From positions 3,432,499 to 3,496,498 of the forward strand of contig OY997653.1 of the NCBI GenBank assembly GCA_963921795.1: a DNA stretch of 64,000 bases, given 5' to 3'. Source of the stretch: Nannobrachium achirus (lineage: Eukaryota > Chordata > Actinopteri > Myctophiformes > Myctophidae). The notes beneath the pieces are model-generated. The model was not told the origin of the DNA. It saw only the letters and a program-made list of their open reading frames with translations, and did not search any database. This document shows positions 20,753 to 32,844 of this stretch, piece by piece. The position numbers and the translations under genes are program-made. Position 1 is the stretch's first letter; each line of letters begins with the position of its first letter.

Positions 20753-20998
20753 AAAATCGTGAAAATTGTTCTTTGAGTATTTCAAATCCTTCGAAGGTTT
20801 TTTGAAAAACCTATGTTTCTATGTCAGTGGTGCTCAAACATTTTCATGTGAAGGACCCCCAAAATGATATGTATTTGGCCACGGACCCCCATCTCAAAAT
20901 ATTTAGTTCCAGGGACCCCCCAGAAGCAAAATTTGAGTTACAAATGTTTGCTTAAAAAAATCATATATTCAAAGATTTGCACACATTTTCATGACTCT

Positions 20999-21079
20999 TC
21001 AAAAATAGCAGATCTACAAGCTTGCAGCGCGGCACTCGGTGCCACGCTGTGAGCTTGTATATCTGCTATTTTTCAATAG
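20999..21079. repeat. HP hairpin, full, right copy in H1
   Basis: CAAAAATAGCAGATCTACAA outward; arms GCAGCGCGGCAC and GTGCCACGCTG; ends CTATTTTTCAATAG. Confidence 0.9.
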
Positions 21080-21169
21080 CTTAAGTTTAAAATAATTAAG
21101 GACCCTCCACCTTGGGCCTTAGTAACTCGGTCCCACTTTTCCCCCCCCTGTGACGGCCCTGAATACCAC

Positions 21170-21971
21170 TACAGTACCTTGACTCCTGGGACTGGGAGAG
21201 CCGATGCTTGGGAGAAAAAAACAAACTAAACTCTTACATAATGCATTTTTACACAATCTATTGAATATTGACACAATCCACTCTCGAGGCAGACATTACA
21301 AATACTACTGACAGTGTGCAACAGAAACCTGAGCCCGGCACATTACGCAAGACGAGAGGACAAATTGTGAGGCTGCTGTTTCATTGCTGTCCATGCCAGC
21401 GGGGGGTTGGACACACACGGATGCCAAAAAAAACAACAAGGCAAAGTTTTTTTTTCTCCGTTCGGCATCTCCAGGGCTATTATTTTGTAAGGATACAGTC
21501 GACCGTTGGAAGTGTAATTTATTCAATGGCTCGTTTGTTATCCTGTCAGTGGGGAATGGCCTCCCACAAACTCTGTTTGTATTTCATCAGGCTCATTATT
21601 TTGATAAACCGAGAAGTCTGTGATTACTTTGCAAAAATGATACGTCGGGAATGTCGAATTGCTGCCCAAGAGAGCTATGCCTTATCAGGAACAAATGGCG
21701 CGATGACGCGTTGAGTTTGTAGATTTGTAGCTATTTATAGATTTTTTGGGAGATTTGTCCAAAATAGGGACACCCTGGGGTCAATATGGTCAATATAATT
21801 CTTTTTTTATTTAAGTGTTAAATTGTGATAGTATCAAACCTACCAGACTGTCTACGTTTCCCCAACAGTAGATTGTATTGAAGCGTGTATTTAATTTAGT
21901 CTGTCCAGAAGCAGGGATAACACGTCTGTGTACCGATTTGTGTGGCGTTTTTTAGTACAATTTTAAGGAGT
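21170..21971. other. Intronic sequence, nothing firm
   Basis: A weak HP-arm relic at 21703-21735 (GACGCGTTGAGTTTGTAGAT). The 21268-21714 open frame has no recognisable domain. Confidence 0.4.
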
Positions 21972-22640
21972 AATACCAGTAAGACTCCCTAATAGGGAGA
22001 TAAGCGACCTTCAGTTTGAAGAAATTGGCCTGTTGGTGGCGCTATATGGGACAGATCCATATTGATGAGATGAGTGTAGACATACTGTGTACCGATTTGC
22101 GTGATTTTAGGGCAAAATGTGTAGGAGCAGTGTCCAAAAATGTGTTTTAAAAATCGGCCTGAAGGTGGTGCTATATGGGACATATCCATGTTGATGACAT
22201 GAGTGTAGACATACTGTGTACAGATTTGCGTGATTTTAGGGCAAAATCTGTTGGAGCAGTGTCCAAAAATGTGTTTTAAAAAATCGCCCTGAAGGTGGCA
22301 CTAGATGGGACAGATCCATGTTGATGACATGAGTGTAAACATACTGTGTACCGATTTGCGTGATTTTAGGGCACAAATTGTAGGAGCTGTGTCCAAAAAT
22401 TAGTTTTGCAAGAATCGGCCTCAGGGTGGCGCTAGAAGAGGGTCATGTGTGAATTGATGGGTGGAGGTTGTGGTTTGGCAGGCAAGGAGTATGTGTGCAA
22501 AATTTGGCATGGATTGGACCAACGGTTGCAGAGATATGAACAGGGCAAAAGTGTGACGTGTGACAGACAGACGGACTGACTGACGGACAGCTGGTGGAGG
22601 TTTTGATAGTAAGTGCAACCTGACGGTCGCAAAAAAAGTC
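21972..22640. repeat. R7 repeat with internal ~130-bp tandem array
   Basis: Begins TACCAGTAAGACTCCCTAAT and ends CTGACGGTCGCAAAA (read from GACGGTCGCA). Between 22015 and 22440 a unit of about 130 bp (TGAGTGTAGACATACTG, CCGATTTGCGTGATTTTAGG) repeats a little over three times. Class unknown; no ORF. Confidence 0.6.
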
Positions 22641-23282
22641 TGCGCTCTGTAAAAAGCAGTTGTGAATAATGCAGGGCGAATGTTTTTCATTGGCCTCTAG
22701 GGATTGTGCATTCAAAGTTTTACACTGATCGGTGGAGTTAAAGGTAAAAACATGAATTGGCCTGATATAGCGCCACCATGAAGCTCATTTGAAAGTTGTC
22801 AAGTGGCATTTCTTCCTGTGCCTAGTGGGAATGTGCGTGCAAAGTTTCACGGAAATCACTTTGAAATCACCAATCTAAGTCAATCAGTAAGGAATCTGAA
22901 AAAATCTGAAAGACCTGTTTCGTTTAATGACTATAGGGATACTGTGTACCGATTTGCATGATTTTTGGACCAAATCTGTATTGGTACAGTTTTTGCACAA
23001 ATCTGCCTGCGGTGTACTGTAACTCTGTCGTGAATAGTTAGCCTAAGCATATTATTTGCATTCTAAATAAGCAGGTTAATTGACCATCACCTGACGATCA
23101 TTAGCTGTCCATTGTCATCATTATTTCTTTCATAGTTAAATTCGCTAACTGACGACCATTACTCTGTCCATTCACTCCATTGATCACTGTCAAGGAGGCT
23201 GGACCTACGCACATATAGTTTATTTCTTTCATACTCAAATGTGGCGTGCTAACTGCTAACTGGTGCAGTGAATGTAACTGCT
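22641..23282. other. R7-related degenerate sequence
   Basis: ATACTGTGTACCGATTTGCATG at 22940 and GCGCTATATCAGG-like text at 22760 echo R7 units. Otherwise nothing. Confidence 0.35.
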
Positions 23283-23286
23283 TAAA

Positions 23287-23535
23287 GGAGGACTTTGCCA
23301 CTTTTCAACCTATCATATAATTGGTCCTCACTACTTTTCAGGAATAGAAAGCCTTCATTTTCTATTAGCTTGGATTCCCCATTGATGATGTCACAAGAGG
23401 ATGTGTTTCTGACCTGCCCACAGCTCTCCTAAGAGACCCAGACCGAGTAGAACAAAAATATATATGCTATTTTATCATGAACATCAGTGAGGACCAATTA
23501 TATGAAGATAGGCTGAAAAGTGGTGAAGTCGACCT
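23287..23535. mobile_element. TTAA-flanked palindromic MITE
   Basis: TTAA at 23283-23286 and 23536-23539; ends AGGAGGACTTTGCCACTTTT and AAAAGTGGTGAAGTCGACCT; inner mirrored AATTGGTCCTCACT. Confidence 0.75.
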
Positions 23536-23539
23536 TTAA

Positions 23540-23852
23540 GGAAACTAGCCCTTACCCGTTCAAAGATATGAGCTCCGAAATGATGTGCAGTGTGTGGATT
23601 ATGGGATGTGCACTGTGCACACAGTATATGAGGGATGGAAAGTAACTTTAACTGGTGCTTGCATGCTAATATGTAGGAGCATCAATGTAAGAAATACCCG
23701 TTCCATTTAACGGCTACAGAGATACTGTGTACCGATCTGCATGATTTTGGACAACATCTGTAACAGGGCCAGAACCAGCCCCCCCCCCCCCCCCCGCCCG
23801 CCCGCCCGCCTGCCCGCCTGCACACACACACACTCCCCCCCCCCCCCCCCCC

Positions 23853-23886
<34 letters not shown>

Positions 23887-23960
23887 TTGTGTGTGATTGT
23901 GCATGGCCTGAACAACAGCGCCCCTCCCTTAACATGTGTGGTCACAAAAGGTACTGTAGG
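23540..23960. repeat. R8 fragment plus C/G and GT microsatellites
   Basis: CTTACCCGTTCAAAGATATG links to R8 (30170, 52190). Poly-C runs at 23779-23795 and 23836-23854, and (GT)n at 23855-23884. Confidence 0.6.
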
Positions 23961-24767
23961 CTAAATAGATATAGATACACCATAAAAATGCAATTATACA
24001 GCATACGATTTGTGAAAGTGACAAACGGGCTTCACAGCTATGTCAGGTGTGTTCATATGCTGATGGTGATGCGATTTCAGATCAATTGCTCCAGCCACTG
24101 AGGAGAAACGCGGTTTCAGACAGACAGACACTCAGACAGACAGACATTCGGAAAATTATATGTTAGATGAGCGAATCGTTCACGTTCATGGCAAAGAACT
24201 AGTTCTTATGAACTGATCACTCACAAACGACACATTGCTACTTTAAAGCTGGAGCCACTGAACAGGAACACACCCACCCTGTGCCAAGCTGCTTTATCCA
24301 CTAATGACTTCCTGTAAATTACAGTGTTTTCAGGAGGGGAGGGACAGGAAGTACATCACTGATAAAGCAGTGACCCTGATGAGACATGGCACCTTCTTTC
24401 TCCTCCCCTCCAAGCCCCCAGAACGGCTTGTAAACATTGAAGCGGCCACCCTACTGGCCAAAGCTGGAATTTCAGGCGGGGTGAAACATACACGCACAAG
24501 CATAAGAGCGGGGCGCTGGGGTCTACAATAGGGTTCAATGGACGTCGACGTCGTTCGTGACGTCATTACGTCTCGACGTCAAACATTTTGGCCACTAGGT
24601 AGTGGCCAATTTCCCCCAGAATGCACCTGGATTAGCTACATGCTAGCACGTAGCCATTGCTTCAAAACGCCACTGAGCACTTGCATTGAAATGATAGTGG
24701 GGGCGGGGCCGGTCCGCTCTCTATTTTATATATATCATGACATATCTATGCTTCCCTCCCTTTAAAC
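23961..24767. other. Intronic sequence, nothing recognised
   Basis: Only a short GACAGACAGACA tract at 24117-24147. Confidence 0.4.
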
Positions 24768-24884
24768 CAGTGGTTCTCAAAGAACCCCATAACTCTGTAG
24801 CAGAGTTGCAGCCATGTAAAGGGGCCATTCATAACCCCTGGCAGGGGCAACACAAGGTTGGGGAAAGGTTTATACTTTAGCTAT

Positions 24885-24923
24885 CGGTGCCGCGCTGTGA
24901 GCTTGTAGATCTGCTATTTTTTG
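24885..24923. repeat. HP single arm in H1
   Basis: GTGCCGCGCTGTGAGCTTGT then AGATCTGCTATTTTTTG. Confidence 0.85.
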
Positions 24924-25175
24924 AAAAGTCGTGAAAATGTGTGCAAATCTTTGAATATATGTATTTTTAAGCGGACATTTGTAACTCAAATTTTGCTTCT
25001 GGGGGTCCCTGGAACTAAATATTTTGAGATGGAGTCCATGGCCAAATACATATCATTTTGGGGGTCCTTCACGTGAAAAGGTTTGAGCAACCACTGACAT
25101 AGAAACATAGGTTTTTCAAAAAAACCTTAAAAAGATTTGAAATATTCAAAGACTTGCACAAAATGTCAAGATTTT

Positions 25176-25256
25176 TTAAAAATAGCAGATATACAAGCTC
25201 GCAGCGTGGCACTCGGTGTCGCGCTGTGAGCTTGTATATCTGCTATTTTTCAATAG
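25176..25256. repeat. HP hairpin, full, in H1
   Basis: AAAAATAGCAGATATACAAG / CTTGTATATCTGCTATTTTT: the ATATAC variant is present in both arms. Confidence 0.9.
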
Positions 25257-25421
25257 TTAAAGCACAAAATAATTCGTAATAATGCGTTCCCAGTCTAAAT
25301 GGGTTAAACCCCCTCCCCCTATGAAGACCATTCATGGGGGGCCCGCAGTGAATCCTTGTACCCAGGGCCCAGAATTTGGTGTGACACCCCTGGTCCCTGG
25401 GCCCCACTTTGAGAACCACTG

Positions 25422-25739
25422 CAATGAATCCATCTCTTTCATTTATTCATCCCGTTCTCTTTTCATCCTGTTCTCTGCCTGGCTCTGGCAAACGGCTTTA
25501 GACAGGCCTTAACTGTTGTTGTTGTTTTGCTGAGGTTGGGTGAAATCATTGAACATTCTGGCTTTAAAATGTAAGTTTAATCTGCAAAGAATTGAGTTTT
25601 ATCCTTTTTCTTCACTCTATCATTGTTGCCCTCGTTTTGTAATCCATATCCTATGAATTATGCATACGTTAGATCCTCCGGAATTTAGGTAATCCAGAGT
25701 ACCCACAGACAATCAAATGCACAACAACAAGCCTTCCTC
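25422..25739. other. Intronic sequence, nothing recognised
   Basis: No signal seen. Confidence 0.35.
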
Positions 25740-26040
25740 CGCTTTGTGTGATTTTAGGGCAAAATCTGTAGGAGCAGTGCCCAAGAATGTGTTTTGCAAC
25801 AATCGGCCTCATGGTGGCGCTAGAAAAGGGCCATGTGAGAAATGAGGTTGTGGCCAAGGAGTGTGTGTGCAAAGTTTGGCATGGATAGGGGCAACGGTGG
25901 CGGAGATATGAGTAGGGCAAAAGTGTGACGTGACGTGACGTGGCGTGGCGTGACGTGACGTGACTGACTGACTGACTGACTGACTGACTGACAGCCGGTG
26001 GAGGTTTTGATAGTAACTGCGAGCTGACAGTCGCAATCAG
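25740..26040. repeat. R7 repeat copy
   Basis: GTGATTTTAGGGCAAAATCTG, TCATGGTGGCGCTAG, then (GACGT)n/(GACT)n at 25926-25991 and CTGACAGTCGCAA. Confidence 0.6.
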
Positions 26041-26059
26041 CCCACGCTCACTCTGTGGA

Positions 26060-26425
26060 TCCACCCCGGCACGATATGACCGGTTGGTTCTAGCTGAAGT
26101 GGCTGCGTTTAACGGAAGTTACGTAATGCGGTGCAGTCTTTTTTACGTCCCCCAGCGAAACAAACACAAATAGAATGTAGCTCTTAACTCGCTCTTAATA
26201 TGTGCAACATTGTCCGAATCCATGTTTTTGTTTGGATATTGTTTATTTTGATAGCAACTGATTATTTTCCAGCGGGGAATACGTTTGTAGGGACGCCGCA
26301 CTGTGAAAAAAAATACAACTTCCGGGAAAATTCCGCCCCACCTCCTAGAACTCTCTCTGCTCCGTATCTCTCCCAGTCTTTTCTTTTCACAGATGAGTAA
26401 GCCTGGCTACGCGAGGCTACGATGG
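26060..26425. repeat. Unclassified repeat, relative at 36944-37127
   Basis: Both copies share GGTTGGTTCTAGC, GTTTAACGGAAGTTACGT and CAGATGAGTAAGCCTGGCTA. The middles differ. Class unknown. Confidence 0.5.
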
Positions 26426-26690
26426 ATGTGTTGCCAGTCAGCCTGCCAGCCAGCCAGCACATTTCTCTGACAGCAACATCGTGTGCCAGATACTGTATAT
26501 ATACAGGAATCCACATCAGCAAGCACCGTCACCATTCCATGTTTTATTTACAAAGAGGGTTCATTTGAGGGGAGAGTTCTTTTTTTTTTTCAATGAAATC
26601 TTTTTTCTCCCTTCTTCTTCTTTATCAGAGCAGATCCCTTGTTTTAAAGACAATCTCTATTTTCCAGATGTATTTTAAATCTCGTGACAT

Positions 26691-26970
26691 TAGGGATGGG
26701 ACGATACGCGATATTATCGTTTATGGTGATAAAAAAACACTCGCGATAATCGTATCGTGGAGATTTAATTCATCGTGATATCGTCCTCCGTCATGCACTG
26801 GGATCAATTCACCTTTCATTTGCCAAGTTGCAAATCCGGTACCATTTAAACCCTCTATAATTGGTAAAAGGTACTTATAATACTGTATTTTGATTATCGT
26901 GATATCGTAAATGGCGATTTCTTTTGTCACAATAATCGTGATATGAAATGTTCATATCGTGCCATCCCTA
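26691..26970. mobile_element. hAT-like MITE, TAGGGATGGGACGATA ends
   Basis: Ends TAGGGATGGGACGATA and TATCGTGCCATCCCTA; flanks CGTGACAT and CTTGACAC (6 of 8). Relative at 54403. Confidence 0.75.
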
Positions 26971-27475
<505 letters not shown>

Positions 27476-27564
27476 CATAACCTTTGCTGGAGGCTAAAGT
27501 AGCTGAACTTCTTCTGAATGTCTTCATTTATTATAATCACTAATTCACTATGAAGTGTCTTTAA

Positions 27565-29565
27565 CTCATACAGTGCCATCCGGCCACAAGGGGCGCTAGA
27601 GTGCCAGAAATTTCTCCATAGACCTTCTTTATAGCTTTCGTCGACCCTCTCCCAACTGGCTTGTGTTTTCACTCCAGTCAATGCTATGGGTGACGAGTAG
27701 GGTTGGGACTCGTTAGGATTTTAACGATTCCGAGTCCTTAGCGATTCCCTCTTAACGATTCCGGTTCCTAACGGTTCTCTTAACGGTTCCAATATATATA
27801 TTTTTTCATAATTTCTGACATCCATTATATAATAAACACAACTTAAACCATTGGGGGGGGGGGGGGGGGGGGGTTGTCGGGAGCAAAAGTTTATCGGTTA
27901 CATAAGTGATAACCGTTAAGGAAATGTGTTTAAAAATGCGCGATTTTACCCAATTTTAAAAGGGAAAACACACCAGTTTTTTCCTCATAATAAAGCTCCC
28001 TATTTTCATTACATTAAAAATAACAATACAACGAGGAAGAAGAATAGGCTATGATACAAATGTTTCCTCTATTAAAGAGAGTGTTTTTTTGCAGCCATCA
28101 TGTCTATAATGTAACACATCACAACAGCAGCAGCGCGATCACGAGCCCCATATAACAGATTAACTCCCAAGTCCCAGTGTACTGTACACGCAAATGTAAT
28201 AGTAGATTTTATAGTAAATAATTGCACTGCAGTGCATCTGATTTAACGTTCCACTCATACAACTCAGACAACTATGCGCGACTACTTTTGAGCTTGCAGA
28301 TCCGATATAAACTTGTCTTCATCAACACCAAGACGACGTAACCCTAGCAAGTTGGTTTTAAGCTCTTTTTTCCTCTTTAAAACGGGATCGACGCTGACGG
28401 GGTCCGTTTTGTAAAATCCAATTTTCGCATTTTGTTCCCTGTTGAAGAACAAGCATCTGTGACTGTCTGTCAGCGTGCGTGTGGAACTTATGGATGTTAC
28501 ACCGACATCGGTTTGGCAAAGAAATGTGTGACTGCATCGCATAGTTGCATTGGGTAATGTTACTCAGACATTGGTGTCACACATTTCGGTTCCAAAGGAA
28601 TGTCGGTGTAACATCCATGCATGCGGTGTGACAGCGCGCTGTCTTTTCTTCATCGGCGACCATTCTGATGGCTTCATGCTTGATCTTGTTGTTGTTGTTG
28701 GCTTGTTAATATTAACACGTGTGTGAGAAGGAGGTGACGCTATCACGCTGGAGTGGAGCGAGACACACGGCCCCCCCAAAGGACAAACGGCTGCGGCCGA
28801 CTCACGCTGCTCAGTGACGCGGACATTCCCAGCATTTCTTCTGTAGAGGTGGCCTGACGTCACCACAGCTGCTTGTAATGGAATGCACACAGCTAATGCG
28901 CGCTGATGAGACCCGTTAAGAGAATCGGACCGGCAAAAATGATTGACCCGGTTCTGGACCCGCTATCATGGAACCGGTTCCTAAAAAGAACCGGTTTCGG
29001 GTCCCAACCCTAGTGACGAGAGGAGGAAGCTAGCTGACACGTAGCCAAAATGCTAACCCATTTAGAAGCCCGATCTAAAGCTATTTCAGCCGCAAAAAAC
29101 TTTCTCTTTGGGTCTGGGAACACAATCCGGAGAAAATCCTGTCTAAAGATGTGATTTATTATTGGAGTGGGCGGCGCGATGCGGCCGTTAGCGCGAATAC
29201 GGCCCGTGGATGGCCGAGTCTAAGTCCCGGGCATGGATGGACGTCTAGACCGGGGCTTCGTTGAGGCCTCCGATTAAATAATTCATTTTATTAAATATCC
29301 CGGACATGTTCGGGATAGGCACCCTGGAATACGTCCCGGTACCGGTACCGGTACTGAGGTTTTTTTTGGGGGGCTCTAAACTTTATTTTAAACCATTTTC
29401 AATGGAATAAATCGTAGGAGCATCTAGCGTCTCTCGTTGGTGAGCGCTGGGCGAGCCGGGACCACCCACGTTGCTCCAAGCAGCTCGGGGTAAGTAAAAT
29501 AGCAAATAAAATTTTTTTTTTGATCCCGAATATCCCGAACATGTTCGGGATAGGCACTTAAAGGG
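27565..29565. mobile_element. TTAA-flanked piggyBac-like element with a nested hAT
   Basis: TTAA at 27561-27564 and 29566-29569; ends CTCATACAGTGCC and GGCACTTAAAGGG. The right part has direct GAACATGTTCGGGATAGGCA repeats (29300, 29545). Same family as 56897-57554. A 1,315-bp hAT is nested. Confidence 0.7.
27698..29012. mobile_element. hAT-like element with exact 8-bp duplication
   Basis: TAGGGTTGGGACTCG... to ...GGGTCCCAACCCTA, flanked by GTGACGAG at 27690-27697 and 29013-29020. AACGATTCC/AACGGTTC subrepeats near the left end, a poly-G run at 27847-27874. Two short - strand frames (28282-28542, 28564-28890) show no transposase motif. Confidence 0.9.
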
Positions 29566-29569
29566 TTAA

Positions 29570-30120
29570 TTATAATTAAAGTAAAAATAGTCAAATAACA
29601 AGGACAAATTGTTCTGCCCACAACCTTATCAAACCAAAATGCCTAAACTACTGTAAATGTAGATCTATTATAACTATGATAATGGTTCTCTTAAGTCCCG
29701 ATTATTAAGTAGAATACTTGACCTTATAAATATATAATGTTTATAATGTGTTATGATTATGTATTGTGTTATATGTTATGAAATGGTAAATGGTGCATTT
29801 ATATAGCGCTTTTATCCAAAGCGCTTTACAGAGATTGAAACATCACATGTAGACCTATTACATTACCTATACACGAGTGAGCTCTCGGCACCTCCGCGCG
29901 GTCCAGGCGAACACAACGGAGCGCTCCCTACCTCCGGTTCAGCCAATCACAAGCTTCCACTGCTGGAAGCGGGATGTTGTTTTGATACACGCTGGGCAAG
30001 TGGCTTTTGGTTTCACTTATTCTGTGACGCTCCTGGCATCTATCGACTGCCCGTACTATGAAGTGGAGGGAGCAATGTCTGACTCCTATCTGTGCATGCA
30101 TTTAAGAAAGAAATGACTGT
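29570..30120. other. Intronic sequence with a short SINE-like repeat
   Basis: 29778-29860 (GGTAAATGGTGCATTTATAT, AGCGCTTT...AAAGCGCTTTACAG) is a widespread fish repeat. Nothing else identified. Confidence 0.45.
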
Positions 30121-30540
30121 GAAATGTCTCATTTTTAAGGACAAGTGTTAATGTCAAGGACAAAAGTTAACTAGACCTTACCCGTTTGAAGATATGTGCT
30201 CCAATATATGTGCAGAGTGTGGGTTATGGAGAAAGTAACTGTAACTGGTGCGTGCGTGAGAATATGTGGGGGCATCATAATGTAAGGAGCAGCCCATGGA
30301 GGAGTGTATATTTTTTGATGGATACAAATAATGGACCAATCCCCAATCACATACACACCCATTGTAACTGTTACAATGTGTATGTGATTGGGGATTGGTC
30401 CATTTAACAGCTAAATTAGGTGAATAGAAGTATGAGGATGTATGCGCTTGCTCTACATAATTTTGCCATACCCGTCGGAAGATAAGACACACATCAAATG
30501 CACCCGGTGCATGAGTGACCCGTGCATGCAGGCAAACCAC

Positions 30541-30595
<55 letters not shown>

Positions 30596-30895
30596 TGCAA
30601 CATTCCTAACTGTGAGATTGGTGGGTGTGGGGTTACAGATCCCATGGCCTGGAGGAACGGACCGTTGCCCTGACAACAGGCTGAAGTTGAGTTGAACAGA
30701 AGTGGTATAAAAACGCTAATAAATAGCTTGAATTTGGTGAAAATGGAAATCGGGCTCCGTCAGCCTCTGTATAATGCTAATGGCCAATGAAAAATGTGAA
30801 AATTGGGATCAGTTGCTGAAGAGATAAAGGTGGAAATGCATTTGTGACTGACCTACTGACTGACTGACTGACTGACTGACTGACCTCTCTCTAAA
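30121..30895. repeat. R8 repeat with (GA)n and a perfect hairpin
   Basis: Shares CTTACCCGTTTGAAGATATG, CTCCATGGGCTGCTCC-type and CCATGGGATCTGTA text with the inverted copy at 51640-52190. Contains a hairpin at 30332-30403 (ATGGACCAATCCCCAATCAC mirrored), (GA)n at 30543-30592 and (GACT)n at 30846-30882. Confidence 0.6.
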
Positions 30896-31194
30896 ATTAT
30901 ATAATGGATGTCAAGCCCTGTGCACAGTAAAATCCAGAGTGAGTTGATCTGTAAACATTCACTGAACAAACACTCACAATTTTACGCCAGCTGTTATTTC
31001 CCCCCGTCTTCTCTCTCCGTTTGCCCACATAAATGAAAGGACAGCATGCCGTAACATTAAGGCTTTCCGCCTTTGTCCTCATGCAGTAATTGGTTTCAGA
31101 CACACCACGCAGGGGCGTCACAAGGGGTAGGAAAGTGGGACTGAGTTACTAGGGCCCAAGGTGGTGGAGGGGCCTTAATTATTTTATACTTTAG

Positions 31195-31275
31195 CTATTG
31201 AAAAATAGCAGATATACAAGCTCACAGCGCGGCACCGAGTGCCGCGCTGCGAGCTTGTAGATCTGCTATTTTTGA
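31195..31275. repeat. HP hairpin, full, in H1
   Basis: CTATTGAAAAATAG outside; arms CTCACAGCGCGGCAC and GTGCCGCGCTGCGAG around CGA. Confidence 0.95.
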
Positions 31276-31516
31276 AAAGTCGTGAAAATGCGTGCAAATC
31301 TTTGAATGTATGTATTTTTTAAGCGAACATTTGTAACTCAAATTTTGCTTCTGGGGGGTCCCTGGAACTCAATATTTTGAGATGGGGTTCTGTGGCCAAA
31401 TACATACCATTTTGGGGGTCCTTCACATGAAAAGGTTTGAGCTCCACTGACATAGAAACATAGGTTTTTCAAAAAACCTCAGAAGGATTTGAAATATTCA
31501 AAGATTTTCATGATTT

Positions 31517-31597
31517 TTCAAAAATAGCAGATCTACAAGCTCGCAGCACGGCACCAAGTGCCGCGCTGTGAGCTTGTTTATCTGCTATTTTTCAATA
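31517..31597. repeat. HP hairpin, full, in H1
   Basis: Arms CTCGCAGCACGGCAC and GTGCCGCGCTGTGAG around CAA; outside CTATTTTTCAATAG. Confidence 0.9.
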
Positions 31598-31972
31598 GTT
31601 AAAGCACAGGGCCCCCGCCGTGAATCCTTGTACCCAGGGCCCAGAATTTGGTGCGACACCCCTGACAGCACGGCTGCTGCATGAAAACAACATGACACAG
31701 CAGTGCACACGACAGTAGAACACACAACACCTGTGGTTTGTTTTGGCTTAACTCATTCCTAGGGCTGTCACGATTATGACATTTTACCCGACGATTCATT
31801 TCACTCAAATAATTGCGATTAACGATTTAATTGTGCATTTGTCGTTGACGATTACCTTTCTGTTTGGCTTGTAGGCTTTGAAGTTGCACATGGCAGATAT
31901 GACACATGACCTAAATATACAAAGAAATTACTGACATAGTTGACAACTTTATACTTTAAAAAGAACATTGAC

Positions 31973-32050
31973 AGTGGAAATAGCCGATCTACAAGCTCAC
32001 AACGCATCGCGATGCGACACGTTGTGAGCTTGTAGATCTGCTATTTTCAC
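31973..32050. repeat. HP hairpin, full, in H4
   Basis: AGTGGAAATAG / CTATTTTCACT outside; arms CTCACAACGCATCGC and GCGACACGTTGTGAG. Confidence 0.95.
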
Positions 32051-32149
32051 TATTTTTGAAAATGTTTTAAATTATATGATAATTTTTTTAAACTATTATG
32101 GCGATTATGACAAAATAATTGCGATTATGTCAAATAATTGTGATTAGAC

Positions 32150-32557
32150 CAGGGGTCTTCAATGTTTTCAGGCCAAGGACCCCTTAGTTGAGAGAGAGAT
32201 GCAGCAGGGTCCCCCACAACCTGTTCATAGATTCCATATAGTTTCATCGTTTGACAGCACAATCATCAATGTCTTTTTTTTTGGATTCATGTCAATTTGT
32301 GTTTCCAGATATTTAACCACTTTAGCCGTCATTACCTAAAAAACTTGACCTTTCACTCTGTACTTAGTCTGCTCTTTTTCCACTCTACACCAAACCTCTT
32401 TGCCGAAAATAGCCGATCTACAAGCTCTCAGAGAGCTTGTAGATCTGCTATTTTTGGCAACAGTTCTCAGAATATGGACACTAGGGTTCAAGTTGTTAAT
32501 ATAAAAAGGATTGGAAGATTTGGAGGACCTCTGAGGACCCCCTGTTTCAGACCCATG
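32150..32557. mobile_element. H3 hAT-like MITE nested in H4, exact 8-bp duplication
   Basis: CAGGGGTCTTCAATG... to ...CAGACCCATG, flanked by GATTAGAC at 32142-32149 and 32558-32565. Carries a short HP in its centre. Confidence 0.92.
32401..32458. repeat. HP hairpin, short-arm form in H3
   Basis: TGCCGAAAATAGCCGATC, ACAAGCTCT / AGAGCTTGT, GATCTGCTATTTTTGGCA. Confidence 0.9.
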
Positions 32558-32663
32558 GATTAGACGATTATGTAATAATTGTGACAGGCCTACAAGTTCC
32601 GCTGTCTCATTATGCCCCTCTGTTCTGCTTTCTCTTTCTTTCTTGTGTGCGTGGTGACCCCAG

Positions 32664-32819
32664 GTGTTGCCGTTCCCCAGCCAGGTGGTCTACAACCGCG
32701 TGGGGAAGTGTGGCAGCCGCACGGTGGTCATCTTACTGAGGCTGCTGGCTGAGAAGCACCAGTTCAACCTGGTGTCGTCCGACATCCACAACAAAACACG
32801 CCTCACCAAACATGAGCAG
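32664..32819 (+). CDS. ust: Uronyl 2-sulfotransferase (ust), internal exon encoding the 5'-phosphosulfate loop
   Basis: 52 codons, phase 0 at both ends, after GACCCCAG and before GTAAGG. The peptide runs VLPFPSQVVYNRVGKCGSRT, then VVILLRLLAEKHQFNLVSSD and IHNKTRLTKHEQ, close to human UST as I recall it. UST is a type II Golgi membrane enzyme that moves sulfate from PAPS to C2 of uronic acid, mainly iduronate in dermatan sulfate. NRVGKCGSRT is the PAPS 5'-phosphosulfate loop. The membrane anchor should lie in an upstream exon outside the window. The acceptor has a good pyrimidine tract (CTTTCTCTTTCTTTCTTG). Confidence 0.93.
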
Positions 32820-32844
32820 GTAAGGTGAACTGGAGCTACGGCAG

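Larger units (their letters stand above)
20633..21161. mobile_element. H1 hAT-like composite with exact 8-bp duplication
   Basis: CGGGGGTGTCGCAC... to ...GTGACGGCCCTG, flanked by AATACCAC at 20625-20632 and 21162-21169. Internal order: H1 end, HP, an inner module of about 250 bp (CTCAAACATTTTCATGTGAA, GGACCCCCAAAATGATATG), HP, H1 end. No coding capacity. Confidence 0.9.
24768..25421. mobile_element. hAT-like element split by an H1 insertion
   Basis: Outer ends CAGTGGTTCTCAAAG and CTTTGAGAACCACTG. H1 (24842-25394, reverse) is nested, bounded by ACCCCTGG and GTCCCTGG (6 of 8). No clean duplication for the outer element. Confidence 0.7.
31110..31664. mobile_element. H1 hAT-like composite, reverse orientation
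   Basis: CAGGGGCGTCACAAGG... to ...GGTGCGACACCCCTG, flanked by ACACCACG (31102-31109) and ACAGCACG (31665-31672), 7 of 8. Two full HP hairpins flank the inner module. Confidence 0.9.
31760..32592. mobile_element. H4 hAT-like MITE interrupted by H3
   Basis: TAGGGCTGTCACGATTATG... to ...AATTGTGACAGGCCTA. H3 is nested near the right end, with a full HP at the centre. Right end lies 71 bases before a ust exon. Own flanks match only weakly. Confidence 0.8.

Noticed and set aside
26380-26425. Exon-like CAG/ATGAGTAAGCCTGGCTACGC, also at 37100
   Set aside because: Part of a dispersed repeat; the two frames diverge straight after and the second soon stops.
28282-28890. Two - strand ORFs as host exons
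   Set aside because: They lie wholly inside a hAT-like element with exact duplications and show no known domain.
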